A stretch of DNA of 64,000 nucleotides, from NCBI GenBank assembly GCA_001632435.1, contig KV424024.1:46279-110278 (forward strand), written 5' to 3'. The DNA is from Calocera cornea HHB12733. Its lineage: Eukaryota > Basidiomycota > Dacrymycetes > Dacrymycetales > Dacrymycetaceae. The translations under genes and the position numbers were made by a program. Below, one piece after another: positions 36,462 through 48,249 of the stretch. The notes below the pieces were generated by a model that worked only from the letters and a program-made list of their open reading frames with translations, was not told the origin of the DNA and ran no database searches. Every line of letters begins with the position of its first letter. Within the stretch, counting starts at the first letter, position 1.

Positions 36462-36848
36462 CGTCAGATAAAGCCGGAGTCTTGTAGTAGCTGTATGAGA
36501 AGGCAAGGCTTGAGAGGCGGAAGGTACGATGATGATGGCGACGAGGTCACTGCACGGAGTTGTAGACCGAGATGATGATGGACTGCGATATGCCCTGCTA
36601 GTGGCACCGGCGATCGTAAGAGAGGGATCTTGAAAGTAGGTCGACTAATCGTAGGCGAAGAGCAGAGACAGTGAGGGAGGTAGTGACAGGAATCCTCAGT
36701 TATTGGACTCGACGTGGCAAGCAACGCCGGGCAAGAGGCAGCAGTGACGTGTCCACGATGGTCGTCCTTGTAAGTCCTCACGTGATTGGGCGACGCGCGC
36801 TTAGGCCTTGCCCACGGAGGCATTTGCATCGAGCCCGTTCCAAGGTCG

Positions 36849-36861
36849 GTTCGATTTGAGG
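36849..36861 (+). repeat. Recurrent word variant in a divergent promoter
   Basis: GTTCGATTTGAGG, one mismatch from the consensus, 77 bases before the ATG at 36938. Confidence 0.75.
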
Positions 36862-36937
36862 TCCGTCGTCGTCCCTGTTCGCTCCCTCCTCCCTCGGAGA
36901 GCTCCTCCGTTACTTTTCCCTCCCAAGCTGTTCTACA

Positions 36938-39900
36938 ATGTCTGCTCCACCCAAAAAGAAGCCTAAACTCGCAATGGAGAAGACGCCAGTCAGATGGGGC
37001 GCCCCGTACAAGCACTTCGAGCGCACATCGGCCCCTTCCTCTCGAGTCGAACCACCCCGCTCGTCATCCCAAACGGCAATACCTCCCGTTTCCCCTTCGC
37101 AGACAGGTCCTGGTCCTTCTCGACCCATGTCAGGAGGACAACAGATCGGCCTGCAATCCGTCGTGCACAGTCCAGCTCCATCCGCTCCCAGTACCGCCCC
37201 TCGATCGTCTGGGCCGCCATCTTCTCTCTCACTACCCGATATCGGCCAATTCCGTCCCAACCACTATCCGACGTACGAACGAATCTATCGAACCGCGGCC
37301 GATCCAATCTCGCTCGATTTGGGGACCTACCCCTCTAGCAGAGACTCGTCCCCGGTGCCGTCGACCTACTCCTTTTCTGCGCCCAACGCTCTCCAAGAAG
37401 ACACTCCCCCGAAACCGGCAATGCACGGCTCACCCGGCGATAGGCGGCGTATGCTACGATGGCAGGAACGCAAGATGGCTCTTGAAGAACGCCGGAAAGC
37501 CGAACGGCTGGCTATCCAACGTTCCGCACGCGCGACTTCCCCTCCCACCGTCAAACCGGGCCGACGACCTGCTGCAGCGACAGAGTCTTCGTCGTCTCTC
37601 CCCTCCAATCCTTCTCAAGGCTCTGTGGCCCACAAGGGAGATCTTCAAGCGGCGCATATGCTTACTCAGACGGACTCGGACTCAGGCCTCGACGAGCTCC
37701 ATCCTTCGCAGAGCGATTCGGCCGCTGACCACTCACCCCAAATCGAACGAACACCTCCTGCTCGCCGCTCGAGCCACAGTTCGGACGAATGGCTTCCTCC
37801 TGATGAAGAAGACATGGAGAGTGGTGAAGCAGGGTCATCTGAGTCAGAGGTTGACGGTGCTGGCTCGATGCAGTACAGCGAGGAATTGGGCGATTTGTTG
37901 GACGATCCTATCGAGGAAGAGGAGTCCGTGGCCCCGAGCGACCCAGAACCAGAGGAGGACCCGATTGCGGAAGAGGAGCCACAGAATTCCCCCGATATTC
38001 TCAACGAGGATGATCATGAGCTTGACCACAGGGCCCTAGACGATGAGGAGGACCACGAAGTATGCTCCTCTGCTTACCAATACAAATCTTACTGACAGCA
38101 TTGGACAGCAACATCTTCTTCTCGTAGCAGAAGATCTTCGCGGGGCAGATGCAAACGGCAGCCAACTATCAAATGCATCCCACTATAGCGAAGATCTCAT
38201 CCGCGAGGTCGACGCTCGTGAGCAAGCCGAAAACAGTTTGCTCGATTTGGGGCGGGAGGACCTTGCAGCAGACGCGAGTCCAGAGCACTTCAAGCAGTAT
38301 GAGAAAAAGCTTCTGAATCTACAGGTGCGCTTGATCCTGATCTGCTGGTTTGCTGTCGACTAATCACCTGTCTAGAAATGCTTCTCGTCGTATTTCCGCG
38401 ATGGACTATCGTGCGATAATCAACGGATTGATATCGTTCTGAGAGTCTGTACCGAGCATTGTCAAGAATGGATCCGCCAACATCGCGGGCGCGGCGGGGG
38501 CGGCGGCGCCGGCGGAGGATCTAAGAAGCGACCTCGTCCAAATCTCGACGAGGACGAGATACAAGAATTTCGCCATCTCATCGATAGCGCTCATCTCACT
38601 TACACCCAGCGCATCCTGCGATGCCAGAATGCACAGGAGCTGATTGACGACCTGGAGCGGAACCCGCCTATTCCTGTCCTGGAGCACGAAAACTTAGCAG
38701 AAGCTGTTTTAGCCTCACGCAAGCGGTGTGAATGGCTAGTGAGTGTTCCTGCCATCCCCGAATCGAACCAAACTGAATTTGGTCCATACAGTCGGCATAT
38801 TTCAAGCTCATCAAGGAGAAACTTGCATTCGCCTGGCTGCAAATGCGTGGCCCGCTCGCCTCCAACCTAATCAATATCTGGACGTGGAAACTGGAGTTCG
38901 ATGTAGCAGCCACCATCGAATACATCGAGGATGTCAACACAGCATTCGGCGAGGACTGGTGTCTGCTTGAAATACTTCGCAAGGTGGAGAGGGGCGAGGA
39001 AGGCAGTCCTGCCGAGCGCTTCAGCACCGACCTCTACTCTACAAAATACATTCAAATGATCGATCGCTCTACTCGCCCCCGCCCATTATATCCTGGCGCC
39101 ACACTGCCTCGTGTTTCGGCATGGATGACTCTCACACGCTACTCGAACGTACGTGTATTGATCCGGTCCTCTTTCAGCGACTGACCACTCTCTTAGATGG
39201 ATACTACTAAACATCGCGACCTCTTCGACAGTCCCCCAACGCAGTTTTTCGCAAATTATGCACTTGACAATATGCGATACGGCCTGAAATGGCACGTGAA
39301 AGAAGATCTCGAGGATTGGCCTATGCTGCTCAGTTCACTCAACGAGGCCGTGTTGACCCAGCTGAAGAGGGAGCTTGCCATGAAGACTGTGCCGGCGAAT
39401 CCATTCACGGACGAGGACCTTGCCGACCCAAATGGCGGTGGCAGGAAAGTATCTGCTGAAGAGGTCTACGACGACATTTTGCAATACACAAAGCATCGCC
39501 TGAACATCCACGACAAGAAGATTGCTGCTATCCATTGGGAGCACAAGCAGCGTCGGTCTCGCCGCAGGCTCGTAGGCAATATCATGCCAAATATGTTATT
39601 GGCTCCTCCTCCTGCACTCGACATCGACTACTTACCTGATCTGGAAGCATGCCGAGAGGCGAAGACTGTACGTGTCAGAAGTATGTTGAACGATCCGTTC
39701 TGGGTAAGTCGTTGAGCGTATAGTGGAGCTTACTGCTGACCTTGATGTGCAGGTGTACACCGGCGCTGAGATGTGTTACCGCTGCCGTAACCGCAAGAAG
39801 ATCCCGCGTCAAGGTGTCCACCGCGCCTGCTATGGCTTTGAGGGGGCTGGTTGTGTGGAGTGCGCGGACAATAGCCAGCCCTGTCTCAGGCGAAAGCCTG

Positions 39901-40341
39901 ATGTGAAGATCAAGAATAGTAGGTCCTCCACTGCCCACTGATACTGTGCATTAAACTGATACATTGGTTACAGTATCTAGCAAAGATTGGCAGCCTAAGC
40001 GGCCTCACTCTACTCGGGACGACGGCGTCAACATCACCAAAATCATCAATGACTCCTGGTATAACGGCCATGCCAGTGAGGATACAGCGCCGCCCGAGAC
40101 TTGGGACGAAATCGACGATTCCCTATGGCTGGATATGAGAGCGATAGAGAGAGCGGAAAGGAAGAAGCTGATGGAAAAGGAGAAGGCAGAAAAGAAGGCG
40201 GAAAAGGCAGCAGAGAGAGTCAGGGAAGCTGCTCGTCGTGCGCAGGTGGCTGAAGAGCAAGCGAGATGGGTACAAGAGCGAGCGCAGGGAGGCAATGCAG
40301 GCCGCAAGCAAAAACGGTCGACCAATGACGAGGACGAGTAG
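36938..40341 (+). CDS. Hypothetical protein with a C-terminal six-cysteine motif
   Basis: At least seven exons from ATG 36938 (MSAPPKKKPKLAMEK, a basic nuclear-type start) give about 950 residues. The first 370 are disordered, rich in Ser and Pro, then acidic. The central part is folded and helical (YFRDGLSCDNQRIDIVLRVC, AFAWLQMRGPLASNLINIW, YALDNMRYGLKWHV). Near the end comes a cysteine motif: CYRCRNRKK, then a spacer, HRACYGFEGAGC, VECADNSQPC. This is six cysteines with the CxxCxxRK start of fungal Zn2Cys6 fingers but a longer loop. A charged coiled coil follows (EKEKAEKKAEKAAERVREA). Introns include 38060-38108 and one near 38740-38793 that carries a GGTTCGATTCGGGG word in reverse. The word core TCGATTTGGGG also sits in coding sequence at 37314 and 38242, both times encoding LDLG. 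A DNA-binding role is possible but unproven. Confidence 0.72.
38757..38770 (-). repeat. Recurrent word variant inside an intron
   Basis: The reverse complement reads GGTTCGATTCGGGG, within the intron after RKRCEWL of the six-cysteine gene. Confidence 0.75.
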
Positions 40342-40427
40342 GGCCGCTTACGCATAGTACTGTATACGTACATGTGTTCCGAGTTCAATGGAATCTGCGT
40401 TGCTCCCGGCTTTCAACGATGCGGACG

Positions 40428-40488
40428 GTTCGATTTGCGGTCAGCCACACGTCGGGCAAGAGCCCTGCTGTGAAACCCCAAATCGAAC
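40428..40488. repeat. Inverted pair of the recurrent word
   Basis: GTTCGATTTGCGG (40428-40440, plus strand) faces an exact copy on the minus strand (40476-40488, CCCCAAATCGAAC as written), leaving a 35-base loop. It lies between the ends of two converging genes. Confidence 0.8.
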
Positions 40489-40593
40489 CACATATCAGTG
40501 AGAAGGAAATAACATGGCTAGTATTCATCCTACTAGGTTATCCAATAATGTACTTGTCCTAGCAGTGCCAGTCGAATCCAGGTTTGATGAACC

Positions 40594-41556
40594 TCACAGT
40601 CCCCAGCTGCACCTCCATTTCTCCTCGATCTCCATCGCTTCTGTGACATCAGGAAATACACCTTGAATGACTTTGATCCAGTTCAGGTACCGGTTGTACA
40701 CGCAGAGCGCCTACAATCTAGGTCAGTATTGCACATATAACGTATGCTCAGGTCTCACATAAGCAGGGTCCCAATGCTCGGGCATATACCCGGCACACTC
40801 CCAGTCGATCACGCCGGTCAGATTACCGTCATCGTCGGCGAGGATGTTCCTGGGATTGAGATCACCATGCACGAATCTTGTCTTGGCGTTGTCAAGCCGG
40901 TCTGGCAAGGCTCTCTCCGTGATATTGATTCGACTCTGCGCGCACTCCATCATCCACGCGTTGAATGCCGCCAGCGAGTCGAAGGGCCCAAACGCTTCCA
41001 GAGACATCAGATAGGAGACACAAGGCCGGCCGTCTAGGCCGCAAATAGAACCATTCGGTGGCTGCAACTGCTTCAGTCTGTCGAAGACCGACGCGAGCTG
41101 CTTCGTAAGGCGAGTCACTTGAGCCTCAGAGAATTTGGCGAGCCGGGATCCAAGCGGCGTTCCAGGCAGCCGTGTCATGAGCAGGATGACATTGTCCTCC
41201 TCTAGCCCAGTCGGTCCGCAGTTGAAGTAACGACGTGTATGCTCTGGCAGTAGGATGCAATCCAGCAGGTGTGGCACCGGCAGACTGGGGTCGAGGGAGT
41301 TGAGCATAACCAATGCTTCGTATTCGCGACGCGTCGTGCTCTTCGCAACAACCCCACCGGGGAGATATGACACCCGCGGTACTTCAGGGACTGTGTGGCT
41401 TCGTAGGAACGACTTTGGTTGCCGCAGGACAGCGCGAATGAGAAGGATGTATGTGTAGATCCAGCTGCGTGCAATGGCCGGAAGAGCCATCCATAGGTGC
41501 CACGCAAACGACACTCCCAAGGGAGATATCGGACGCGTACCGAATGATGCACTCAT
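40594..41556 (-). CDS. APH/choline-kinase-like phosphotransferase
   Basis: Proteins of this fold phosphorylate small molecules such as choline, amino sugars or aminoglycosides; in fungi most members have no known substrate. ATG 41556 begins a protein of about 305 residues. A hydrophobic stretch near residues 20-45 could be a membrane anchor. The catalytic loop is FVHGDLNPRNILAD (HGDxxxxN), followed by GVIDWECAGY, where IDW supplies the metal-binding Asp. Before it, LMTRLPGTPLGSRL is the usual hinge segment. The frame first appears to end near 40723, but an intron (GTGAGACC to TTGTAG) rejoins DPAY|ALCVYNRYLNWIKV and moves the stop to 40594. It is probably an intracellular kinase of accessory type; resistance should not be inferred. 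Confidence 0.85.
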
Positions 41557-41726
41557 GTAAACTGCTGATACTCTATGCTCTGCATCAGCAAGTGCCTTCG
41601 TTAAAGATAGTATAAGCTACGTACTTGAGGTTTGGCTGAAGTTGGAGCGGGATGGTCCTCGTCAGAGATAGACGTGCAGAACTTTATGCGTCCGCGCGAC
41701 CCATACAATCTATATAGACTGTCGCA

Positions 41727-41817
41727 GTTCGATTCGGGGCACCCCAACGAGCGCGTGATCCGCCATCGCCTTATCATCTAGTCTCCTCGGGTCTCGGAGA
41801 GCGTCCCGGAATCGAAC
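41727..41817. repeat. Second inverted pair of the recurrent word
   Basis: GTTCGATTCGGGG (41727-41739, plus strand) faces CCCGGAATCGAAC (41805-41817, minus-strand copy). It lies in the divergent promoter region between the kinase gene and the gene at 42096. A TATATAG stands just before it at 41711-41717. Confidence 0.75.
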
Positions 41818-42095
41818 AGCCGTTCAAACACGCGCCGCGAGAAGACAGTCCATACGGGCGTAAGAAAAACACTTCTTTTCTGCCGGCAACCGACAGGCGG
41901 ACAACTGCAGCCTCAGTACCCTGACTCTGATTGCTTTGCTGGCAATTTCGGCCTCACATAGCCTCGCGTGCTTCTCGATCTGCGCGCCATACTTAACAAA
42001 GGCAACAGTCAGACAACAGTCATCCGAGATCGCGTCACTGCACCGCATTGCACTCACCTCACCTCCGCCTGTCTCCTCATTGACCATTCTAAACC

Positions 42096-42619
42096 ATGCC
42101 CGTCGACGGCTCGAACCTCGTCCATGGCTTGTACTTGGCGTTGTGCTGGCGGGAGGAGGGTTTCCACTGGATCATCTACACCTTCGGACCGGGACACGCT
42201 CGATGGGCCTTCCACGCGATCAACGTCTCCAACGGCTGGATGTACCATATGCAGAACTGGAACCCGGTCGCATCTCATTTGGCTCTCGCTGCCGTTCAAA
42301 TCGGGCAATTCGTCGATCCTGGTTCGTCTTATTCGTTTTGATCCTTTCATCGCTTGTTGAACTTTACCGTACAGCTACGCTCAACCTACTCCTCGGGGCG
42401 ATCCCCCTTCAGACCCACCCTGACGATCAGCCGCACAACTTCACTTGTCGCATGTGGGTTCGACGAGCGGTCCGCGTGCTTCAGGAAGCTGGCCACATTC
42501 AGTGCACCAATCTTAATGCCCTGGAAGCCGAAGCAGCGCACTACGCACAGATGCATCGAGAGGGTGTGGCGTTTCTGGGGGAGCTGGGACAGGTGTATCG
42601 TTCGCAGTTCTGTTCCTAG
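42096..42619 (+). CDS. Small DUF6914-like protein
   Basis: Two exons from ATG 42096 give about 155 residues. The first reads GLYLALCWREEGFHWIIYTF, then AFHAINVSNGWMYHMQNW. The intron (GTTCGTC to GTACAG) rejoins VDP|ATLNLLLGAIPLQTHP, followed by NFTCRMWVRRAVRVLQEAG. The order (HW, N..W.y, then a C-x-x-W-V helix) fits a common agaricomycete family that I recall as DUF6914; function unknown. There is no signal peptide. The stop lies only nine bases from the stop of the converging Plavaka transposase, so it may even be cargo of that element, though this cannot be shown. Confidence 0.62.
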
Positions 42620-42627
42620 ATACAAGT

Positions 42628-45600
42628 TCACGTGGAAGGGAAGGATGAATGGGTCGGATGAGTTGAAGAGAGTACCGGACCAATGATATATGTAGAGAAG
42701 AAATGAAGGTCTATGTGTGGGTTTACCCAGTACTTCTCTTGTGCGGGACGAGCTGAGACTGCAAGCATTTGCGTGCTTTCGATGCGTTCTGGTCTTCTGA
42801 CGAGATGGCAGGTCCGTGCAATGCTCTGCACATGCACAATCTCCCCCTTCGGCATTCCATCGGCACCAATCATCGGGGCAACTTCGTACATTCGTGCAGC
42901 ACGAGAGGATGCAACTGGATCGGTAAACCAGTCAATAAATGCCAGCTGAAGGTGCGGTAATCCCGGACGGGAATGAACTTCGAACACGGTGCGCAGGCGG
43001 GCGACGGAATGCCCTGAATCGCTCGGTTACTTCGAGATAACTTGGAAACAATCTCTCGACTTACCACGTAGCGGAAATTGCCGTTTAGGATCCTTGGTGG
43101 GTATGATGACCGTGTCGTATCTCTGGGGATTACAGGTTCCCCGCCGAGTGGTTTCGATTTGGGGAGGGCGGCAGTGAGCAGCCAACCGCAATACTTCCTG
43201 CTGTCCAGACAATGGCGGAAGAACCAGACGGACCATGTCGTGACATGAAACTCGATCGCTCAGACCGGGGATCCATTTGCATGTAGGATAGCCGGTTCTG
43301 AGAAACGCACAGAGAGCAGTGAGAAAGTCAACTATGTTGAACTTCAGCTGCACTTCTTCGATGGACATCGCCGGATATTTGGGTGCAGCGGGCAGGCGAT
43401 GCACTGTGTTGCCAGTGCTTAATGGACGCCGCAGTAAAGCTCTGTCATCCTGCCTCAACAGACTTGGTAGGGAACAGACCCACACGTCCTCTCCGGCGTC
43501 AGCGACCTCAAATCGAACATCCAGCTCCTTCGATGTAGTCGCAGATACAGCTGGCGCCTGACCATTCAAGTCCCTTTGGCGCTGTAGCCAGTGTAGATAG
43601 CGTCCGAATCGTTCAAGAGATGTATCGCGACGCAGAGACTTAGCCATGTGCCGGAATGGATCTCGCTTGTTACCAGCTCGATAACGTTTCTTCGCTTCTG
43701 TCTTGTGCAACATCTCAGGCAGCTCTGTGCTGTAGCCATCCAGAGTACCGCGCGATACTATTGCGTCGATGTTGTGATTGGCCTTGTGCATCTTGGGAAA
43801 GTTGAATCCGTGACCGCTGAGAGCATCGGTAAACACGTCCTTGTTCGAGTGAAAGTCTTGCCACGCTGCAGCCATTAGAGATAAGGTGTAGTCGGAGTGC
43901 ATTGGGTATTGTGACAGGTAGATAAAGTCCAGCAAGCCTCGAACCGCCTTGTGAACTGGTAGCGGCACGAAGCCAGCAAGGATGGCACAGAAGCTCTTCT
44001 CCATGTTCTTATACTCGGTGCCAGTCCACTGCTCAATCTTGGAGATACCACGGGGAAAGAGAAGAAGACCATCATGAGGCTCCAACGCCTTGTATCGCTC
44101 ATCGATGATGTCAATCCCGAAAAGATTCGAAACCCACTTGAATAGGTGATCCTTGAAGAGGCCCTTGTGCAGTTCATGTAGCAGATCGGGGGTCATTGCA
44201 TCAAATATGTTGGACAGTGGTAAATCGGCCCAGAATGGCCTCGCGATGGGGATAAGGCCTAGGTCTTTCATTTGCCGTCGAAAGGTGCGCTCGTCCCTGT
44301 TCAGCCTGCTGATTCGTATGATCGATTCCGGGTCGCGGGCAGAGCCAGTGAGTAGCTCGCCTCGAGCGTCTGGCTCGACATTGCATCTTGGGCAGCGATT
44401 TTGTCGGCATCCCACGATCATGCATTGTTCTGGATGGTCCGCAATATAAGAGACGAGAATGGGGTGGATCCGGCGTATACTTCCATCGGCACAAGGCATT
44501 AAGACACCCTCCAGACTGGCTTGGTGCATTGGCTCCAGGAGTGCAGTGATGCAGTGATGAAAGACGTCATGTTGCCGTATAGCGCGTTCTGCATCGCTGA
44601 GGGAGAGCCCCAACTTGGTCGATGGGAGATAGGCCAGTAGAACCATAGCGCGCTCATTCGGTTTTCGGCGAATTTCTTTGTGGATGTTGGCGAGCGAGAT
44701 GTATACGGGCCATGCGCTTTTGTCACCTCGAAACATGGACAGTTGGGTCTTATTGGATGCGAGGATGACCGCGGCTACTGTCGACCCCGTCGGCAGGCGT
44801 TGCTAGAGTACTGTTATTACTTGGTATGGATCTGCAGAAGAATTGACTTACCTGAATAGCCCACATATGATCCCCGGTTGCGTACTCAGAGTAGAGCCGC
44901 CGTGTTTGCGCTCCATCAGTGTACTCTCGACGTGGCGCATAGTCGATCGAGCTCTCCAGCAGCGGGTCGCTCAGAAGTTCCCGAATGCAATCCAGCGGAT
45001 CCCTGCCCCATACCTCCAGCATCTCAGTATCATGCTCTGAGTTTCCTTGTACTTCCAGCTGAGTGACATGAAATCGTGGCCCATATGGAAGTTCTTCGTC
45101 CAGAATGCGGTCAAGTTGCTGAGCATTGCGGAATGCAGGATTAGGGCGATCCCGTAGCTGTGGCACATACCATTGCATTAGAAGCCGACAATACACCCGG
45201 AACAGAGAAACACACCAATGGGCTGCGAAGGAAACTGTTGATCCAATGCTTGGAAAGTCCACCGCGAAGGAAGTTCCAAGCAAGATCCCATTCCGCCTCT
45301 GTCTGGAACGGACCGTAAACCGATCCATAAGATGACAGCATATGGGCCCGTAGATCATTGAAGGGTAGATCAGACTGCCCATATGGTGTTCCTGCGTCGC
45401 CCGGGAAGTGCTCGGTGAATACAGCAGCTGAGTTGCTCGGAGGCCGAGCTGTCGGACCATGGCCATTACTGGTATCTTCGCGTGCAGTAACGGGATCCTC
45501 GCCATGTGGGAAGTACGAAGACATGTCATCAAAGCATTGAGCTCCAGATAGCTCGTCTGGTTCCGTCTCCATCAGATGTTCTTGATGGGTAGGAGAGCGA

Positions 45601-45743
45601 TCGTTCGATTCGAGGTCTTGCCCAGCGGCATTGTGCGCGTCATGTAAGCAGGCCAAATAGCAAGAGCGGGTTTGAACCAGGTGTGAGTGCAGCCCACGTT
45701 GGCTTCTCAGCACTCGATTGCAATAGTTGCAAGCCCAGTCCAT
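42628..45743 (-). mobile_element. Plavaka-type (CACTA-like) DNA transposase, open frame
   Basis: Plavaka elements are cut-and-paste transposons of basidiomycetes. ATG 45743 gives MDWACNYCNRVLRSQRGLHSH, the C2H2-like finger typical of the family's start. An intron ending GCCACAG rejoins SPL|LRDRPNPAFRNAQQL. A second, about 45 bases long, rejoins AIQ|QRLPTGSTVAAVILASNK and leads to the hallmark MFRGDKSAWPVYISLANI with KPNERAMVLLAYLPSTKL. Next are HHCITALLEPM, MIVGCRQNRCPRCN and TPDLLHELHKGLFKDH. The last intron (GTAAGTCG to GATTCAG, about 43020-43068) rejoins LRG|HSVARLRTVFEVH, ending at 42628. I see no internal stop or frameshift in about 970 residues, so the protein may be active. No terminal inverted repeats were identified, so the limits given are those of the coding region only. 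Confidence 0.85.
43153..43164 (+). repeat. Recurrent word inside the transposase coding sequence
   Basis: TTCGATTTGGGG on the plus strand; it is antisense to the transposase and encodes PQIE there. Confidence 0.7.
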
Positions 45744-45802
45744 GAATAGTGTGACAATGCTTGCCGAGAATATGTGAGGGGAAACGAGGGGGACGTAGGT
45801 GA

Positions 45803-45814
45803 CCCCAAATCGAA
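45803..45814 (-). repeat. Recurrent word upstream of the transposase
   Basis: CCCCAAATCGAA as written, 60 bases before the transposase ATG. A weaker inverted copy (GTTCGATTCGAGG, 45603-45615) lies 200 bases away inside the gene. Confidence 0.7.
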
Positions 45815-46171
45815 TGAGATGGCAAATGAGCCCAACGATCTCGATAAGATCCGACATTAGGCAGTCAGGGTCCCTTATCTCAGATGACGGGCACTGATAG
45901 CTTCCGATTTCGGCAGTGGTCAAGCAGAGCCTAAACGGGCTTCCCTGCGCCCGAAAACATGCAAAACCCCATCAAAGCGGCGAGCAAAGCGGCAAGAAAA
46001 ATGCCCATCTCTGGAAAGGAGCAAGTCACTCCCCCCGCTGGTCTCAACCCGCTGCTTGTGTATCTCTCCGCCCAATTTTCTGTGGCCGTTTCCCCCCCTC
46101 AAGCGTGTTTACCAACGCCCATTCTACGTGTTGTTAACCCTTCGACCCCTCTGCCTCTGAAGCTGATAGCT

Positions 46172-48249
46172 ATGCCATCGCGCATCCAACAACGCTCCGG
46201 CATGTCCCTTGACAAGTCAGGGAGCAACGTCTCCAGTGGTCGCGTGAGGAAGCTCACCGAAAGAGGACAGCTGGCATGTGAGTGATTGATCTCACGCCGT
46301 ATCTTCACTTTGCCTCCTTGAATTGCTCGTGCTTACTAGTGACATATCGCCCGACAGTGTCAGCTCCAGTACGGGGCCAAGTGGCTTCGAGAGTTGTCTC
46401 AAGCAAGACGAGATCTGCAACGAAAAGGTCCGCCGCGAGTGAACCTCGCCCTGAAGAATCATCTGGCAAGCAAGCGGCTCCTGCACTCGATTTAGCAGCC
46501 CTCAGCAAGCGCTCATCCAGACCCGCGGTGCATAGGAACGTGCCTCTTGAAGAAGATGAGATTGAAGATGTTGAGAGCGAAGAGGAGCAAGACGAGGCAG
46601 ATGGTTGGGGCAGCCGCGTGACTTATGATGGTTTTCCTGGTGCGGAAGCCAATCAGAACCTGACCTGAATCAAGGCACTGAATTTCCTGCAGATAATCTC
46701 GACGATGGAAACGGGAACAAGGATCAAGAAGAGGACGAGGAACCGCCTGCTGCCCAAGGCCAATCTGCAGCCAGCACGGTGTCACAGCTCCCCGCCCGAG
46801 TAAGTACTCTTTATGGCAGTGCGTTTCAGACTGCATTTCACCTTGGACAGGTAACGTCGTCCAGGACTATGTATGAAGATGAGCTACAGCCACTTTCACT
46901 CGTGAAGCGCAAGTGGGAGCAGCGTCATGGACGTACGGCACGAGGTGGATGCACTGAAAAGCATCATCTTGTCTAGCCAAGCTGATGTCATTGGTAGAGT
47001 CGATGCGACCGCCGGGACCCACTTCAACGGTTAACGCAATTGCCATGGGAGACAGTGCTACAGCTTCAGCTACAGCGGAGATAGATGCACGGACCGTGCT
47101 GAGCATGGCTCCGTCAAGCATTACGGGTATGAGGTGAGCATCCGGAGACCTGAAATCGAAGGATGTTGACATGACTTCCAGAAGAGCAGCACCCGAGGAC
47201 ACGAGAACCGGACCGCCAAGCAAGCGTGCAAAGTACAAGAAGCCAAGTGCCAGCGAGTACGATGAAGTGACGAGGCGCATACTTTCACTTGCCAACGAGA
47301 TCTTTCGGGTTAACCTCCTTACTCGTGGGCCGTACGAGCTCATGCCCCGTGAAGCCATGGCACTTGCAGTGGATGCATGGACAGTGGCCTGTGAAGAGCT
47401 TGAACGGCCACTGGAAGAGAGCGAGAGCATCATGAAGCTAGTACGTGCATGCCATGTTCTGGGCTCGCCGATTGACAGGATCTTCAGATCATGTCAAAGA
47501 CGGCTCATCTGACCAACGAGTTCAAGAATGCAGCCCGTAGTGCAATTGAGCGTCTTCATCTCTCTCCCGATGAAGCGGAGAAGAAGTCCTTGCCCATCTC
47601 CTTTGAAGTAGATCGAGACTGCGAGGCCATGAATCGAACTCTAGCGGAGTTCTTGATGGAACGTGTGGCTTTCACATTTGAGGCTCGTCTGTAATGCTTG
47701 CCTGATAGTAGGATATTGACGTGCAGCAGGATCCTTTCAAACGGTCTGGTGCTTACGGGTCGCACTTGATCGCCGCGGTCATTCACGTGTGCCTGTTCCG
47801 GAACAAGGAAGCGTTGGGTGTTCATTATCCAGACCAATTCAACCCGGTACCTATTCAAGTTCTTGCTTTGGCGGCAACTGCAGTGCGTTCTATTTCAGTG
47901 CACTTGATGTTATCTTACTGACGATGGTCAGCTTGATCATGCTATAAAAGAATGGTCTACCGGTGTGCATCGGTCACTGGAGTTCACACAGTCCTCCGCG
48001 AGTGGTGTCTTCAGCGGACACATGAAAGTGCTGTCAAAGTTTGAGGCGGTGAATCCCGAAGGACTAGCGCGGTTGCAGGAAACCCTATATAAGCAGGGAT
48101 GGTAAGCATCAGTCCCTTGAGCCATGTCTAGCCAACCCCAAATCAAACTGACGCTTTGGTCATGTTACAGCTACCGGGCAGGAGTTTCTGTAGAAACCGT
48201 TGAAGAAACTGCGGTTCCGATGCTGGCCGACGACGATTTCACGCGGTGA
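46172..48249 (+). CDS. DUF6532-domain protein
   Basis: DUF6532 is an abundant basidiomycete domain of unknown function. About ten exons can be joined from ATG 46172 (MPSRIQQRSGMSLDKSG), giving roughly 560 residues. The N-terminal half is disordered and acidic (EEDEIEDVESEEEQDEADG). An apparent frame break near 46660 disappears with an intron starting GTGCGGAAG and ending CTGCAG (rejoining YDGFP|DNLDDGNG). The domain proper begins with EVTRRILSLANEIFRVNLL, followed by MPREAMALAVDAW, HLTNEFKNAARSAIERL, DPFKRSGAYGSHLIAAVIHV, RNKEALGVHYPDQFNPVPIQ, LALAATALDHAIKEWSTG and SGVFSGHMKVLSKF. The stop is 48247-48249. It is often found near transposons and in variable regions, as here. It appears intact. 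Confidence 0.8.

Noticed and set aside
41727..41739. Recurrent word as part of a tRNA gene (GTTCGATTC resembles a B box)
   Set aside because: The flanking bases cannot pair as a T-stem and no acceptor or anticodon arms are found; most copies have T where the B box needs C.
42100..46170. CACTA-type terminal inverted repeats for the Plavaka element
   Set aside because: CACT strings occur on both sides but no matching pair with a target duplication could be found by eye.
46600..46740. Apparent frameshift in the DUF6532 gene
   Set aside because: A 53-base intron with proper GT, branch site and CAG restores the frame exactly.
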